Assembly (NCBI RefSeq): GCF_003576645.1
Contig: NC_044930.1
Coordinates: 14,058,598-14,122,597, forward strand
From: Ipomoea triloba
Taxonomy: Eukaryota > Streptophyta > Magnoliopsida > Solanales > Convolvulaceae
DNA length: 64,000 bases
Reading direction: 5' to 3'
Shown in pieces: positions 22,249 to 33,810 of this stretch; the stretch's first letter is position 1, and each line of letters begins with the position of its first letter. The notes under the pieces are model-generated. The model did no database searches, was not told the DNA's origin, and saw only the letters and a program-made list of their open reading frames with translations. Made by a program: the position numbers and the translations under genes.

Positions 22249-24177
22249 GGTGTAGGCACATGATTGGCGATGAGTAATACCAAGGGTTTCAAACAGTTTA
22301 TGGAGGCGGCGGTATTCACCCCCTAAATCTGACTGTATGGCTTTGATAGAACGGGAAAAGCGCCGCTCTACCATCGCCCGAAATAAATCAAGAGTTTTAT
22401 AAATATCTGATTTTAACCGTAATGGGTAAAACCAGCAGTAATGAGAAAAGTCATCAACAAAGAGTACAAAGTAACGTGAACCCGAAGCAGAAATAATAGG
22501 AGACGGACCCCATATGTCCGTGTATACTAAATCTAGTACATTATGACTACTGTTTGGAACCCTATCTAAAGGAAAGCGTGCAGATTTGCCTAACTGACAC
22601 GCTGTACACAATTTAGCAGTACGAACATTATTTGGTGAAACTGGACAACTTTGTAAGACTCGTTGCAAAACTTGATTGTGGGGATGACCTAGTCGCTGAT
22701 GCCACACTACTGGCGAAGCTCTGGCTGAGAGAAAGGCTGAATGACACCTAGGCAGCAACAGTTGGTATAAACCACCCACCGTGGTACCCTTAAGCAGAAC
22801 CTCCCGGGTGTTGTAGTCCTTCACAATAAAACAATTTTTGTGAAATTCAAAATACACGTTATTTTCATTAGTAAACCTATAAACGGATAATAACGGTAAA
22901 GACAGGTTTGGAACGTGTAGGACATTAGACAATTTTAATTGTTTTGAATTGGAAGGGATGGTTGCATGACCCAAACGGGAGATCCCCAAACCTACGCCAT
23001 TACCAACTTTAAGGACATCACCACCCGTGTAAGGTTCAGAGTGCTGCAGCATTTGATCATCGGGAGTCGCGTGGGATGACGGACCCGTGTCCGGGTACCA
23101 GGCGTCCGATTGCACCTGAAGAGGATCACTGGAAACTGCTATGTTCGCACTTGGACTTGGGCGGTCTGCGTAACGCTTAAAACAATACACAGCGGAGTGG
23201 CCATGCGATCTGCAGATCTGGCACCGTTGATTTCCGCCACCACGTCCAGATCTGCAGATCTGGCACCGTTGATTTCCGCCACCACGTCCACGATTCCAGG
23301 ATCCACGGCCACGATTTCCGCCACCACGTCCACGATTCCAGGATCCACGGCCACGCCCTTGTCTCCCGCGCCCACCGTTCGAATTTCGACCACCAGAATT
23401 GGAATCAGCAGAGTGACGGCCGCCGCGACCTGCATAAAACGCCGCAGGAGGAGTCGCCGACGCCACCGAGTCGAGTGCGAAATCGTCGCTGTGGATGAAT
23501 TCCTGAGCACGGAGATGATCAGCCAGCTGAGGAATGGTGATCGACGCCCCTGACACAGTGAGAGCGCTGGCCATGGCGCGGTATTCTGGTCGCAAACCGC
23601 GTAAGGCGTACAGAACCTGTTCATCCGCAGAGAGCGGTCGGCCGGCTAACGACAAGGCTTCAACAATCATCTGTGCTTTCCCTAAGTACTCAGCTGGCGT
23701 ATTGTTCCCTTGGCGGAGAGTTTGAAATTCTCCTAGAAGACTAAGGCACTTGGAGCGGGAAGACGACGCCAAGGCTGCTGTAATGGAATCCCAAACGTCA
23801 CGCGCCGATTCCCGTCCAACAGCAAGATACATGACTTCGTCCGTGAGCGAAGAAATCAGCAGAGACAAGATTGATTGATCTTGTTGCACCCACAGTGCGT
23901 GGGCGGGGTTGGGCTCTGGAGGTGTTGCCGTCGTCGCCGAGGTTCCGGCCGGCTGGGTGGTGGGGATGGTCGCCGGAGGGCACGGAGTCAAACCATCTAT
24001 GAAACCAAGAAGCCCTTGCCCTTTTAGGAACGGGACAAGCTGGGTACGCCAGAACAAATAATTACGCGCCGTAAGTTTGCAAGAAACAAAGTGGTGTGCG
24101 GAATTGAGGGAGGTGGGTGTCACCGGTGGTGGAGCCGCGGTGGTTGCGAGTGTTCGGTCGCTAGGAGCGGTGGCCAT
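22249..24177 (-). pseudogene. Copia B gag, protease and N-terminal integrase
   Basis: A single open frame from ATG 24177, truncated at 22249 by the Athila insertion, whose LTR supplies the stop. Gag occupies roughly residues 25-230 (HHFVSCKLTARNYLFW, then a LYALRGLRPEYRAMA-like stretch). A Gly/Arg-rich tail and zinc knuckle (CQICRSHGHSAVYC) follow, then protease with D-T-G (WYPDTGPSSH). After that come GAG-pre-integrase (VWHQRLGHPH ... CTACQLGKSARF) and the integrase core up to the second catalytic Asp (VYTDIWGP, IQSDLGGEY). The third catalytic residue lies beyond the insertion. The knuckle region carries 42-bp duplications, so part of the Gly/Arg tail and one partial knuckle may be artefact. 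Confidence 0.9.
23207..23332. repeat. 42-bp tandem units in copia B gag
   Basis: 23207-23248 and 23249-23290 are exact 42-bp copies. A related 42-bp unit at 23291-23332 begins to repeat again at 23333. They code for Gly/Arg repeats and duplicate half of the zinc knuckle (CQIC appears twice). Confidence 0.85.
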
Positions 24178-24244
24178 GGGTGGATGATCGGATTAGTTAC
24201 GAGAAGGAAGCGATGGAAAGGGAGAAGGACCAGTCCTAACGCAA

Positions 24245-24253
24245 CTGATACCA
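24245..24253 (-). other. Primer-binding site of copia B
   Basis: Minus strand TGGTATCAG lies directly after the LTR. It matches the first nine bases of the initiator-Met tRNA PBS common in plant copia elements, but continues TTGCG instead of AGC. Confidence 0.8.
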
Positions 24254-24418
24254 GATTAGGTTGAGAATTCAAATCTGATTCAATTACAGAGAGAGAGAGC
24301 TTATATCATACCTCTCCTATTCTGTAGGCAACTAAACAAAAACTAAGTCACAGCCATAGAAATATAAACTATAGACTATACAAGAGATGAAATAATAATA
24401 ATAATAATATTGCTAACA
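24254..24418 (-). repeat. 5' LTR of copia B
   Basis: A 165-bp copy of 7669-7835 with the same ends (minus strand TGTTAGC ... CCTAATC). It is two bases shorter in the AG run and has two visible substitutions (CAAAGACTAAGCC versus CAAAAACTAAGTC). It is followed on the right by the target duplication GTCTG. Confidence 0.93.
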
Positions 24419-24636
24419 GTCTGAAACTGCAGTTGTGTTGAACGGATACTACAGTTGTGTTGAACTGATACTGCAGTTGTTTTGAATGGATACTGCAATT
24501 GTGTTGAACAGATGAACGATCTCTGTTCCGTGCAACTGCAGTTTCCTTTTAAGACAACTACAGTATCTTTTCAACACAACTGTAGTTTCTGTTCAACATA
24601 ACTGCAGTATCAGCCATGACCATGGTCCACAATATA

Positions 24637-25361
24637 ATTTGGGAGTTTAAAGTGCCTGATATCCCTAATTGTTAGTCATAACCTAATTAATTAGTCCGTT
24701 GATGGCAAACTTTATCCTTTTTAGTGAACTTTTAAAAATTATTTAAAAATTTATATTTATGATTTGTTGGTTACTAAATAGTGATACTGTATTTCATTAG
24801 ATTTAAATTGGTAATATTTATTGATTCAATACATTTTTTATAAGAACAATATAGGATTAGTGGGTGGTGGCACAGAATGTTGATAGGGATCGAGCATATG
24901 ATTAAATTATGTTATGGAGTATATGATTAAGGTTAATTAGTCAAATGTAAGTTCACTCTAAACCGACCAACATATGTTAGTTTCAAAGGCAGGACTCTTA
25001 ATTTCCACTCAATTTCTTTGTCAACCAGCCAGTTATCCAAGGAATAATGGTCCTTCGACCACCAGCATGTACCATATTGTATTCATAGCTTTTTTTTTGT
25101 TTTTTGTTTTTTTTTTTTCAAATATACTTAATGGCATATAAAAATAATGAAAATTGTAAATGGTAAATTTAGAGTCGAAAAACATGCCTGTTCTTTTTAG
25201 TTGTAGTTATAAAAACTTCAATTATTTAAAAATAAAAGAAATATAAACAGAAAATAATAATTAGATGTCGTGGAGCATGGTTGGGAGCTATGGAGAGATG
25301 AAATTATGAAGGATTTAATTATCCTTCTGATGGAGAAATTAATTTATCCATAGAAAGTATC
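24637..25361. other. AT-rich intergenic
   Basis: No coding or RNA feature recognised. T-runs occur at 25089-25120. Confidence 0.5.
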
Positions 25362-25685
25362 TAGGCCTTGTTTGGTAAATGGTAGTTAGCTAATAGCTGC
25401 TAGCTAATTAGGTTAGAGGGTATGACTAATTGATAATATTAGATGATTGTAGAAAGGTTTTTGGTAAATTAGCTGCTAACTGATAGTTGTTTAGTATAAT
25501 TTGTTTTCTTAAAAAGCTAATTGAAAAAGTTGCTTTGAGCAGCTTTTTGAATTTTAACATTTTGGAGTTACAAAAAGCTGATTAATCAAACACTGATATT
25601 GATTTTTTAACCAAGTCAAACAGTTAATAATGGTAAATAAGCCAAAGTTGACTGATTGGCTAAATATTTTACCAAACAGGGCCCT
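25362..25685. mobile_element. MITE, hAT-like
   Basis: About 324 bp with ends TAGGCCTTGTTTGGTAAAT and ATTTTACCAAACAGGGCCCTA-like, forming an imperfect terminal inverted repeat. Subterminal GGTAAAT and AGCTAAT motifs occur in both orientations. No transposase is encoded. A target duplication is not clear. Confidence 0.6.
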
Positions 25686-26032
25686 AATGATTTAACGTAT
25701 TTGCATGCAATGACTGAATAATTAGGACATTAGGATTTAAAGTGAAAACCACAATGGTAACCACAAGCCTTTCAGGTTAAGTCAAGCCGAAATCTTCGTA
25801 CGATATATATTGTAGGTACATTTACATAGACAGCCATGAACATGGAGTGAAAGGGAGAGAAAAGTACGTAGATGAAAGATTATTTGGGATTGAAATGAGC
25901 CTGAGGTCCTTTACCTAATCCCTAGCCTTTTTATAAGGTAATCAGTTGCATCTTCCCCTAATATCAAGGACGTCATGTAATCTTCCTTTTTTTGGCTCGA
26001 CTCTCTCTTGTTTGAGAACATCATTCTTCATA

Positions 26033-26117
26033 AATAATAATAATAATAATAATAATAATATAATAATAATAATAATAATAACAATAATAATAATAATAAT
26101 TAATATTATTATTATTA
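26033..26117. repeat. (AAT)n/(ATT)n microsatellite
   Basis: Runs of AAT with two interruptions switch to ATT near 26100. A further AAT run lies at 26617-26657 on the other side of a probable solo LTR. Confidence 0.9.
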
Positions 26118-26118
26118 T

Positions 26119-26618
26119 TGATAGTATAAATACGATCCCAAATACGACGTAGGTGTAATAAAGTGTATTTCGATATAAATGATCGGAGAGGCGTTACAGT
26201 TCACAGGCGTTTTAACCATAGGGAGGTCGGGAAGGCAATATGCTATCGGGAGAGTGTGGGCCAAAAGTCCTCGCCTCGCAATAAATGCGGGTATTTATAG
26301 TGGTAGGTGAAGGGGAAGCAATTCCGTCCGCTCGGCGTGCCAACCACGTAGGGGACATGCACTGCCACTATTCGTCACCCCGCCACGGCCGTACACGTGC
26401 TGTGAGATCTCAGCTACGCAGTGGGAGACATAACGGAAACCCTAACCCTTTAAGGTCGGCCCGACCATACAGTTGGGGTCTCAAGCGGGTTATCATGACA
26501 CACAACACGGGCCAGCCAATGGGCATCAGATCAGGAAAGGTATTTAGGTCGACCGAAGTCTTCCCGACCTGATCGTGATGTCCGACCGTATATTCAAGCC
26601 AGGGAATATTCCCTATCA
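26119..26618. mobile_element. Probable solo LTR in a microsatellite
   Basis: A 500-bp block with TGATAG at one end and CTATCA at the other. It is clearly GC-richer than its flanks and is bounded on both sides by AAT/ATT repeats. It contains a TATTTATAG box near 26291. TG...CA ends with matching hexanucleotides are the LTR hallmark. A TSD cannot be told from the repeat. Alternatively it could be a foldback MITE. Confidence 0.5.
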
Positions 26619-26746
26619 ATAATAATAATAATAATAATAATAATAGTAATAATAATATGTGATATTATTCCACCACCTTCTAACTGACTAATTGGGGTTG
26701 ATAAGATGAAAGCGGGGATTGTATGTTGAATAATATGTCTTGCCGT

Positions 26747-26908
26747 TGATGACAACTAAATGTATTGTGTGTTGAATTGAATGAATGAAACATACAAATT
26801 ACAGGGATATATATAATGAGAGAATCACAGGGAGACTAGGCTAGGGAAATCATCGGGAGACTAGGATAGGAAGTCATAACCTGAGTCAAATACAGAGAGT
26901 CCTAATAC
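26747..26908 (-). repeat. 3' LTR of copia C
   Basis: Aligns with 30980-31113. It carries an internal duplication of about 25 bp (GGGAGACTAGG repeated) absent from the other LTR. Edges are approximate. Confidence 0.75.
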
Positions 26909-27078
26909 TCCCCTCAATCACATGGTATACTAGTAACCTGCAGCTTGTCTCTAAGAAAGAAAAATCTAGGACTAGGTAAAGATTTCGTAAAGATTTCAGC
27001 AAGTTGATCTTTTGTTGAAATAAAGTTTACTTGAATATCTCTAGTAGCAACTCCGTCTCTAACAAAATGATAATCAAT

Positions 27079-28338
27079 CTACACGTTCTTGGTTCTTGCA
27101 TGAAAGATGCGATTTGCACACATATATGTAGCACTAAGATTGTCACACCAGAGTTTGGGAACGGATACACTAGGGACGTTGATCCCATGTAGTAAAGAAA
27201 GAATCCATATTACCTCATCATAGACATCTACTAGAACCTTATGTTCTGCTTCAGTAGAAGACCTAGCAACAGTTCTTTGTTTCTTGCATACCCAAGACAT
27301 AAGATTTGACCTAAGGAATACAACATAGCCACTAGTGGGCTTACGAGGTCGTAAACCAAAATTAATTGTCCCTTTAACATACCTCAAGACTCGCTTTAGT
27401 TGCTCCTAATGCGAGGTCATAGAAGCATGCATGTGTTGACATAGTTGATTGACTGCAAATGATAGGTTCGGATGCATGATAGTCAGATACTGCAGTGCCC
27501 CCACCAGACTTCTGTATTGAGTAGGATCCTCATACAAGTCTGCACTGAAAGGAATAGATTTCGAAACAGAAATAGGAGTAGATAATGGTTTGAATTCTAC
27601 CATTCCAGCACGTTTCAAAATATCAGTCATATATCTCTGTTGCGAAAGCAATATTCCATCATCACATTTAATTGTCTCAATACCAAGAAAGAAACCCGGT
27701 TTACCAAGATCCCTAATCTTGAAAGTGGCAAATAGCTTTGATAATAAACTAGTTACAAGATGTGGATCACTCCCCATCATAAGTATGTCATCAACATAGA
27801 TTAAGAGGTATACATAGACCGAGTCTTGTGAGTAATAAAATAGAGACACATCAACTTTGGATGCTTGAAAGCCAATAGAAAGTAGAATGGAGTGTAGACG
27901 ATTATACAATGCTCTAGGGCCTGCTTTAAACCATACAACGAACGTTTAAGCAAGCAAACATGCTTGGGGTACCGAGCATCAATATAACCAGGAGGTTGTT
28001 TCATATACACAGTTTCAAACAGATTACCATTTAGAAAGGCATTATGGGCATCAAGATATCTAATAACCTCTAATAACCCAACCAGAGGATATAGCTAAGT
28101 AAAGAAACAATCTGATAGTAGTAGGTTTTACTGTTGGACTGAATCTATCAAAGAAATCATGAGCAAACACTTGATTAAAACCTTTGGCTACTAATCTTGA
28201 TTTGTGTCGCTCAATGGAACCATCTACCTTTTGTTTGGTGCGAAAGACCCACTTACACCCAATGACATTCATACCTGCCTTGGGTGGAACAAGAGACCAT
28301 GTATGATTTTGTAAAAGAGCATTAAATTCTTGATCCAT
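27079..28338 (-). pseudogene. Copia C reverse transcriptase and RNase H, several frameshifts
   Basis: The RT start MDQEFNALLQNHTW (28338) includes GCKWVFRTK. Later frames hold [29 protein letters not shown] (27787-27798) and FFLGIET. The RNase H remnant has SGYVVFLRSN and KLWCDNLSATY. At least three frame breaks are visible, near 28060, 27905 and 27400, where a segment of RNase H including the SDSDWAG-type motif is missing. Confidence 0.85.
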
Positions 28339-28961
28339 CGCCTCACGCCACTCTAGATATTTAACTGCTTGAGTGTAACAAGTGGGATCTGTAGAGTAAA
28401 CCTAAACATTCAAAACTGATAGAGGAGCCTAAGATTGACTGCGAGTGGCCATTGCATGGGTGCGTGTGATGGGATTTACGAATTTCCCACGCAGTTGGCC
28501 ACGAGGTCGTGCGACAGGTTTTTCAAGTGTGGCGCTCGAATCGATTGCTTGCTCGGACTGCCCAGCTGCATTCGGCTAGATAGCGGACTGCTCAAGCATA
28601 GTGAGAACGCTAATGGGCGGTCTCGGCCTGGCAGTTGGCGGCTGCCCTGGTGCGATATCGATGGTTCTAGTGAGCTGGAACACGGATTTAGCCCACGGTC
28701 CAGAGTGCAAGCGTTTAGGAGCCTGCACATGCGTGCACACGTAAATCTTATTGGTATGTAAGTCCATGCACCTATACCCCTAAAACGACTTAGATAGCCT
28801 AGAAAGACACACGGGGAAGACCTATATGACATCTTATGATGATTGTATGGTCTTAGATAAGGATAACGCATACACCCAAGGAAAAAAAAAAAAGAATAGG
28901 ATGGAGGAGATTTATGCATAATTAGGTGAGGACTGGAGTTATTTAACACTATAGATGGCAT
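28339..28961 (-). pseudogene. Copia C integrase tail and linker
   Basis: Shows CMRYPYLRPYNHHKMSYRSSPCVFLGY, which matches the integrase tail of copia B, followed by a frameshifted linker. A poly-A run (28882-28893) lies at the point of frame loss. Confidence 0.72.
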
Positions 28962-29934
28962 TCTATTAAGTAAATAAATAGTAGTCTCAAAACCATAATC
29001 CTATAATTTATATGGAACATACGAACGAGCTAGAAGAGTCAATCATGTTTCAACAATGTGCTTGTGCTTTCGCTCAAGACGCCCATTTTGGTCATGAGTA
29101 TAGGCACAAGATTGTCTATGAATGATTCCTAATTGAAGAAAGATAGAGTGCAACTTTTTGTATTAAGCTCCTAAATCAAATTGTATGGATTTAAATTTTC
29201 TATCGAAGGAACATTCAACCATAGTACGAAACTTATCAAAGATGGCATAAAGATTAGATTTTAATTTAATGGGAAAATACCAAGTATAAAGAGAGTAATC
29301 GTCCACGAAAATAACAAAGTAACGATAGCCATCAGTAGACAACAAGGGAGCTGGACCCCAAATATCTGTATATATTAAATCAAGAACACTCGAACTAGAT
29401 GACTCAACACGTGGCAATGGAAAATGTGCAGATTTGTCCAATTGACATGAACTACACAAATTGGAGGAACAATGAATAGAACTACTAGACCCACTTACCG
29501 AACAAGACTGAAGAATACGATATAAAACACGATGGTGTTGATGTCTTAGGCGATCATGCCACACAGACACAAATGCACGAGCAGAAAGGAAAGGAGAGGG
29601 AGACAGAGAAGTGATAGGAAATGTGTATAGGCCCCCAGAACTACTGCCCCGTAGAAAAACCTCATTGGTATTGATGTCTTTAACAACAAAAAAAAGGGTG
29701 AAACTCAAAAAACACCTTATTATCTTATGCAAATTTTTGAACAGATAATAAAGAAGTAGACAAACTAGGAACGTGAAGAATATTAGACAACTGAAAAGAC
29801 CTAGATGGAGTAGTAAAGGAAGCATGACCAACATGACTAAGAGATAAACCCTTACCATTACCATCACCAACACGCAGTGTATCATTACCAACATATTCTT
29901 TTGCGGTAGACAAGACTGCAATATCTGGAGTCAC
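28960..29934 (-). pseudogene. Copia C protease remnant, GAG-pre-integrase and integrase core
   Basis: Frames at 29934-29725 (VGDGNGKGLSLSHVGHA, NILHVPSLSTSLLS) and 29921-29163 together cover the post-protease region. The HHCC finger is present (VWHDRLRHQHHR ... LCSSCQLDKSAHF), as are the integrase Asp motifs (IYTDIWGP, IQFDLGA). The third motif, NGRLERKHKH, is near 29080 in another frame. Several indels separate them. Confidence 0.8.
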
Positions 29935-30936
29935 ATGATTGGTAGCCCTAGTGTCAGGGACCCATACCTTATAACCATTATCATGACCTTAATATGTTGA
30001 GTTTGCCTAGGGAGGAGGATCATAACGATTGTAGCATGCGAAAAATGTATGACCGTAATGACCACAAAGTTAACAATGAGTCTGACTGCCACGATTGTGG
30101 CCACCACCAGGGTTACCTTGTTGCCGACTGCCATGACCGTAAAGAGAAGTACCGCCATTGCCTCCTCGCGTCGATCTACCGCGACTGGCACCACGACGCC
30201 ACTGTCCGCTGCGGTACACTGTGAAGGCCGCCGGTGATGGACTGTTGACGATGTCGCCATGTATGAATTCTTAGGCGCCAAGGAAGTCGACCAACTCTTG
30301 GAGGGTGACAGGTTGGCCTCGAACCGCTAGGGATGCGGTTAGGTTGCGATACTTTGGTCACAAACCACGAAAAACATATAAATTCGTCTCGTCCAGACTA
30401 GTTGGCCTATCGGCCAAATCAAAGTCCTCCATAAGTACTTGAGCACAAATAATATAATTGGCTACAAAATAGTTACCTTGTTGAACGGTTTGAAGTTGAC
30501 CAAGAAGATAAAGCGACCATGTTCCTGAAGAGGATGCCAATGACTATTCTATCAATTCTCAAATTTGTCGCAATGTCCGACGCTGAACTACAAGATGCAT
30601 AACCTCTTATGAAAGAGTGGAGATAAACATAGACATCAAAGCCTGGTCATGACGAAACCATACCGCATGAGCCAGATTGGCTTGTGGAACTGCATTATCA
30701 GTTGTTGGTTGGAAAGCATCTGGATATGGGTGACTACCATTAATAAACCGCATTAACCCATGACCTTGGAGGAAAGACACGACTTGTATCCTCCAAAATA
30801 AGAAATTTTTATGGGTAAGTTTAATACAGATAAAGTAATGAGTAGTAGAAAGTGAATTAACGCTCATAGAAACAGAGGAAGTAACAGCTTCATCTGAGAC
30901 AATCCGTTAAGAGGAGTTGACAGACCCGTTAGCCAT
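29935..30936 (-). pseudogene. Copia C gag, degraded
   Basis: The likely start is the ATG at 30936, but a TAA follows after nine codons. Gag resumes with THYFICIKLTHKNFLFW (near 30850) and continues in broken frames (LLGQLQTVQQGN, then a CG-rich tail with a knuckle-like stretch near 30060). It corresponds segment by segment to copia B gag. Confidence 0.75.
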
Positions 30937-30979
30937 GGGGAAGAAGAGAGAAAAAGAACCCTAGCTAACTGATACCAAA

Positions 30980-31113
30980 TGAGAACTAAATGTATTATGT
31001 ATTGAATTGAATGAATGAATGATACAAATTGTAGGGATATATATAATAAGAGAATCACAGGGAGACTAGGATAGGGAGTCATAACCTGACTCAAATACAT
31101 AGAGTCCTAATAC
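30980..31113 (-). repeat. 5' LTR of copia C
   Basis: Matches 26747-26908 and lies two bases outside the PBS. It includes GAATTGAATGAATGAATG and the AGAGTCCTAATAC end shared by both copies. Confidence 0.75.
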
Positions 31114-32140
31114 CCTTGGGCATTGGACTATTCAATGAAAAATCTCACTTAAACTTTGTTTTAAACAATATGGTGGAGTTTGATTCCTATCACGAGTATT
31201 AGGGTTTGGTTTGTGTACGTTTGGACTCTTTTTACGCAGAAATGTACAATTTGGTGGTTCGATTTGCTCGACTGACTTTTTTATGGGCATGGAGTTGGTC
31301 ATGGAGTCTAAAATATATTCCGGCGAACTCGGAAAATTTGGATTATAAAAAAAAAAAACAAAGAAGAGGAATAATGTCTCATTAATTAAATAATGAAATA
31401 TTTCCATAAATGTATGTTTTAAAATTTTTAAAACAAAAACTGCAATCTAACTGATGATAAAAAATCAATCAATTATCCTAAATCAAACTCTTAATTTAAA
31501 ATTAAGAGAGTTTATTTGTATCAACCAACTCAATCAACTATACTCAGTTGAGTTAATACAAAATTTTGCCCTCGACTTTGATATTTTTGGTTTTTTTAAA
31601 AAAAATTTTGTTATCAATAAATAAAATCGTTATATTTGTCCTTTATTTTTTAAAATATTAAATTTAATTTTTCGTTATATAATACATCGATGCCCGACCA
31701 TAAATTGTGTGATGAGAAAATCTATGAATTTCAAGTATAACTAATAGTCATGAATCTCATACATTAATTCTATACCGTATACATATTTTGATCAAGTTAA
31801 CAATTGTAAAAATTTTAACATGTAACTAGTGTCACATTAAATCACTAAAATTGAGAACTAAACATAATATTAACTCACACCCGATTAATCACTTGTGTCC
31901 CCTCTTTAATTAAGTCTTTAATTAAGTATGATTTATTATCATGAGTGATGAAACCCCTTTAGGGAAAATTGAATAGGTAGGGTTTTAACCAATGAAGAGG
32001 AGACAAGTAAATTAAGCATTGGGGGTGATTGACAAGACTCTACTGAAAGGAGCCATCCCAACACTTAGAATCTCAAATAGTTGATAGATATAGCTAGCTA
32101 GGGGCATGAGCTGATTTCTCCCAAATAATTAAGGCAAAAA
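31114..32140. other. AT-rich intergenic
   Basis: No gene, RNA or clear repeat recognised. A minus-strand frame at 31132-31407 has no family signature. Confidence 0.5.
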
Positions 32141-32512
32141 TTTGTGTAATACCGTCTCACATATCCTTGTCTGTGAGAGGGTATCACCAAAATAAAATGT
32201 AATACTTATACTAATAAATATAATATTAAATCAAAAATAAAATGTTTATTCCTTATATGGAAAAATGTAATACGTGTGGAAAAAAATGTAATACTTTGAC
32301 ATTTTAATGTAAAAGTATTACATTTTTCTTTATAAGTACAAACATTACTTATAAAGAAAAATATAATACTTTTGATAAAAATAATACTCCGTAATATTTT
32401 TTACATCAAAATATAAAAGTATTACATTTGTCATCAAAAGTATTACATTTGCATATTGACCTAATACAACCCGTCTCGCAGATAAGGATCTGTGAGATTG
32501 TCTCACATAAGT
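32141..32512. mobile_element. MITE with about 40-bp TIRs
   Basis: The left end (TGTGTAATACCGTCTCACAT then ATCCTTGTCTGTGAGA) and right end (CCGTCTCGCAGATAAGGAT then CTGTGAGATTGTCTCACAT) are imperfect inverted repeats. Inside, 32308-32370 is a near-perfect hairpin centred on CAAAC, with arms containing GTATTACATTTTTCTTTATA. Confidence 0.68.
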
Positions 32513-32978
32513 CTGCTCAATAATTAAAGGTTGCATTAAATGTGAGAAGAAAGTTGTTCATCATTTCCCGATCCACTACAAAGTAACGTATGAAAAAGCA
32601 GGTGTGTTATCGATGATTATTCAACGCCGGGGGACAATTTATGCCAACATTTCAACGACAAAGCTCTGGGTAATTGATTGTGTTTTTTTGTATTTTTGTT
32701 TTCTCTTTTTTGATTCTTTTTAATCTTTAATTAACTCCAATCCTCAAAGAACTTGTGATCTAGTGGCACTCGATTGCACCGCCACATGTGAGAGGGTGAG
32801 TTCTCGCTTCAGTGGAGGCGATATTGGTTCTTTGTGGTTCATTTGGTTGAGTAAGTAGCTAATAGATACTACATTGTAATAGAGTCAATAGTACTAAAAA
32901 AAAATTAACTCTAATCTTGTAATGTGTTTTTGGTATAGCCCAATTTTTTATTTAATTTAATACAGACTATTAATATAG

Positions 32979-33360
32979 GGGTCACACTTGTGTGAGACTG
33001 TCTCACGGATCCTTATTCGTGATATCGTCTCACGGATTCTTATTCGTGAGACGAGTCGGGTTGGGTCGAAGCAACATGCAAATGACATACTTATATGTGC
33101 AAATGTCATATTTATATGCTCAAATATAATACTAATCAATAATATAATTTTTGTTACTTATAAGAGAAAAAGTAATACATTTTTCAAATTAATTAACGTT
33201 AGCAAGTGCACCTTACTTTTAAGGGAATTGTAAAAGTATTGTATTTTCCCTTAAAAGTATTACATTTACCCTTATAAGTAACAAAAATTTTATTCCTGAT
33301 TAGTATTATATTTGAGCATATAAATATGTATTTGTGCATATAAATATGCATCTGTGAAAT
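32979..33360. mobile_element. Foldback element related to the 32.1-kb MITE
   Basis: The left end carries the same CTCACGGATCCTTATTCGTGA motif, duplicated at 33001-33050. Arms at about 33091-33165 and 33268-33350 are long inverted repeats (TGCTCAAATATAATACTAAT versus its complement; TTTTTGTTACTTATAAG versus its complement). Sequence-level kinship to 32141-32512 is clear in the CTCACGGATCC and ATTACATTT parts. Confidence 0.6.
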
Positions 33361-33711
33361 TAAGTTAAGAAAGTTGAAATAAAAAAGGAAAAACGAATGG
33401 ATTGTTTTAGAGTGTTACGTTGAAAAGCAGTATTGTGGAGATATATGGAATGTTTTCAAGTAAAGAAAACTAAACAATTAGGGGCAATCCCAAGTTACCA
33501 ATCAAGTTAGACGGATGATTGATTTGGTAATCATAAGATTACAAATTTGATTTCTAGTGAGAGTAGTTTATTGACTTTTTTTTTTTATTTGATACAGTCA
33601 GTTATAAGTGATTTAGACTGATTTATCATCTATTCATCTTGTCAAAGAATAGAAAAGAAGTAACTAATAATTGAGGCTAAAAAGATTTTGGATGTACAAT
33701 TATATTGACAG

Positions 33712-33810
33712 TATTGTCAAAGCGGGCCGGCCCGCCCCACCACGGGCTAGATTTCTGACGGGCTTTTGCGGGCCGATCTGTTAGGCCCGCGGGCCGGCCC
33801 GCGAATTTTT
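33712..33810. mobile_element. GC-rich end of a hAT-like element
   Basis: CAGTATTGTCAAAGCGGGCC followed by repeated GGGCCGGCCCG palindromes in a very AT-rich background. Such ends are common in plant hAT elements. I could not place the other end, so this may be a fragment. Confidence 0.4.

Larger units (their letters stand above)
7664..24423 (-). mobile_element. Ty1/copia element split by an Athila insertion (copia B)
   Basis: A minus-strand copia bounded by 5-bp target duplications GTCTG (7664-7668 and 24419-24423), with short LTRs (167 and 165 bp), a PBS and a PPT. The body reads gag-protease-integrase (24177 to 22249), is interrupted by the gypsy element 10054-22248, and resumes with integrase, RT and RNase H (10053 to 7843). 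Without the insert it is about 4.6 kb. The LTRs differ by about two substitutions and one 2-bp indel. Coding defects (a frameshift near 9650, a stop at 9339-9341, a two-base deletion near 9140) show that it is dead. The short LTRs and gag wording (HHFVSCKLTARNYLFW) fit the Ale/Retrofit-like group. Confidence 0.92.
7525..24636. mobile_element. Foldback MITE split by nested insertions
   Basis: The two halves are 7525-7668 and 24424-24636, about 357 bp once the insertion is ignored. The ends are inverted: TATACCGTGGACC at 7525-7537, and GGTCCACAATATA at 24624-24636. Inside are about 25-30 bp imperfect repeats of the form CTGCAGTTGTGTTGAACNGATA. They reverse orientation around 24510-24530 (GAACAGAT ... 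ATCTCTGTTC), so the element can fold into a hairpin. Copia B inserted in the left arm, duplicating GTCTG. A probable relative lies at 53869-54108. Confidence 0.72.
26747..31113 (-). mobile_element. Decayed Ty1/copia element (copia C), same family as copia B
   Basis: A minus-strand copia with short LTRs (about 162 and 134 bp), a PBS (TGGTATCAG at 30969-30977), a GAGGGGA-type PPT next to 26908, and gag to RNase H in order from 30936 to 27079. RT, integrase and gag closely resemble copia B (for example MDQEFNALL.N.TW.LVPP). It is broken by many frameshifts and stops. No clear TSD is seen, and the minus-strand LTR start reads GTATTAGG instead of TG. Confidence 0.88.

Noticed and set aside
23110..23725. 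Plus-strand and alternate-frame ORFs over copia B gag
   Set aside because: Arg/Thr-rich translations of the Gly/Arg-coding repeat in other frames.
26285..26572. 95-codon ORF in the GC-rich 500-bp block
   Set aside because: Open by composition only; the block has LTR-like ends and a TATA box, not a gene structure.
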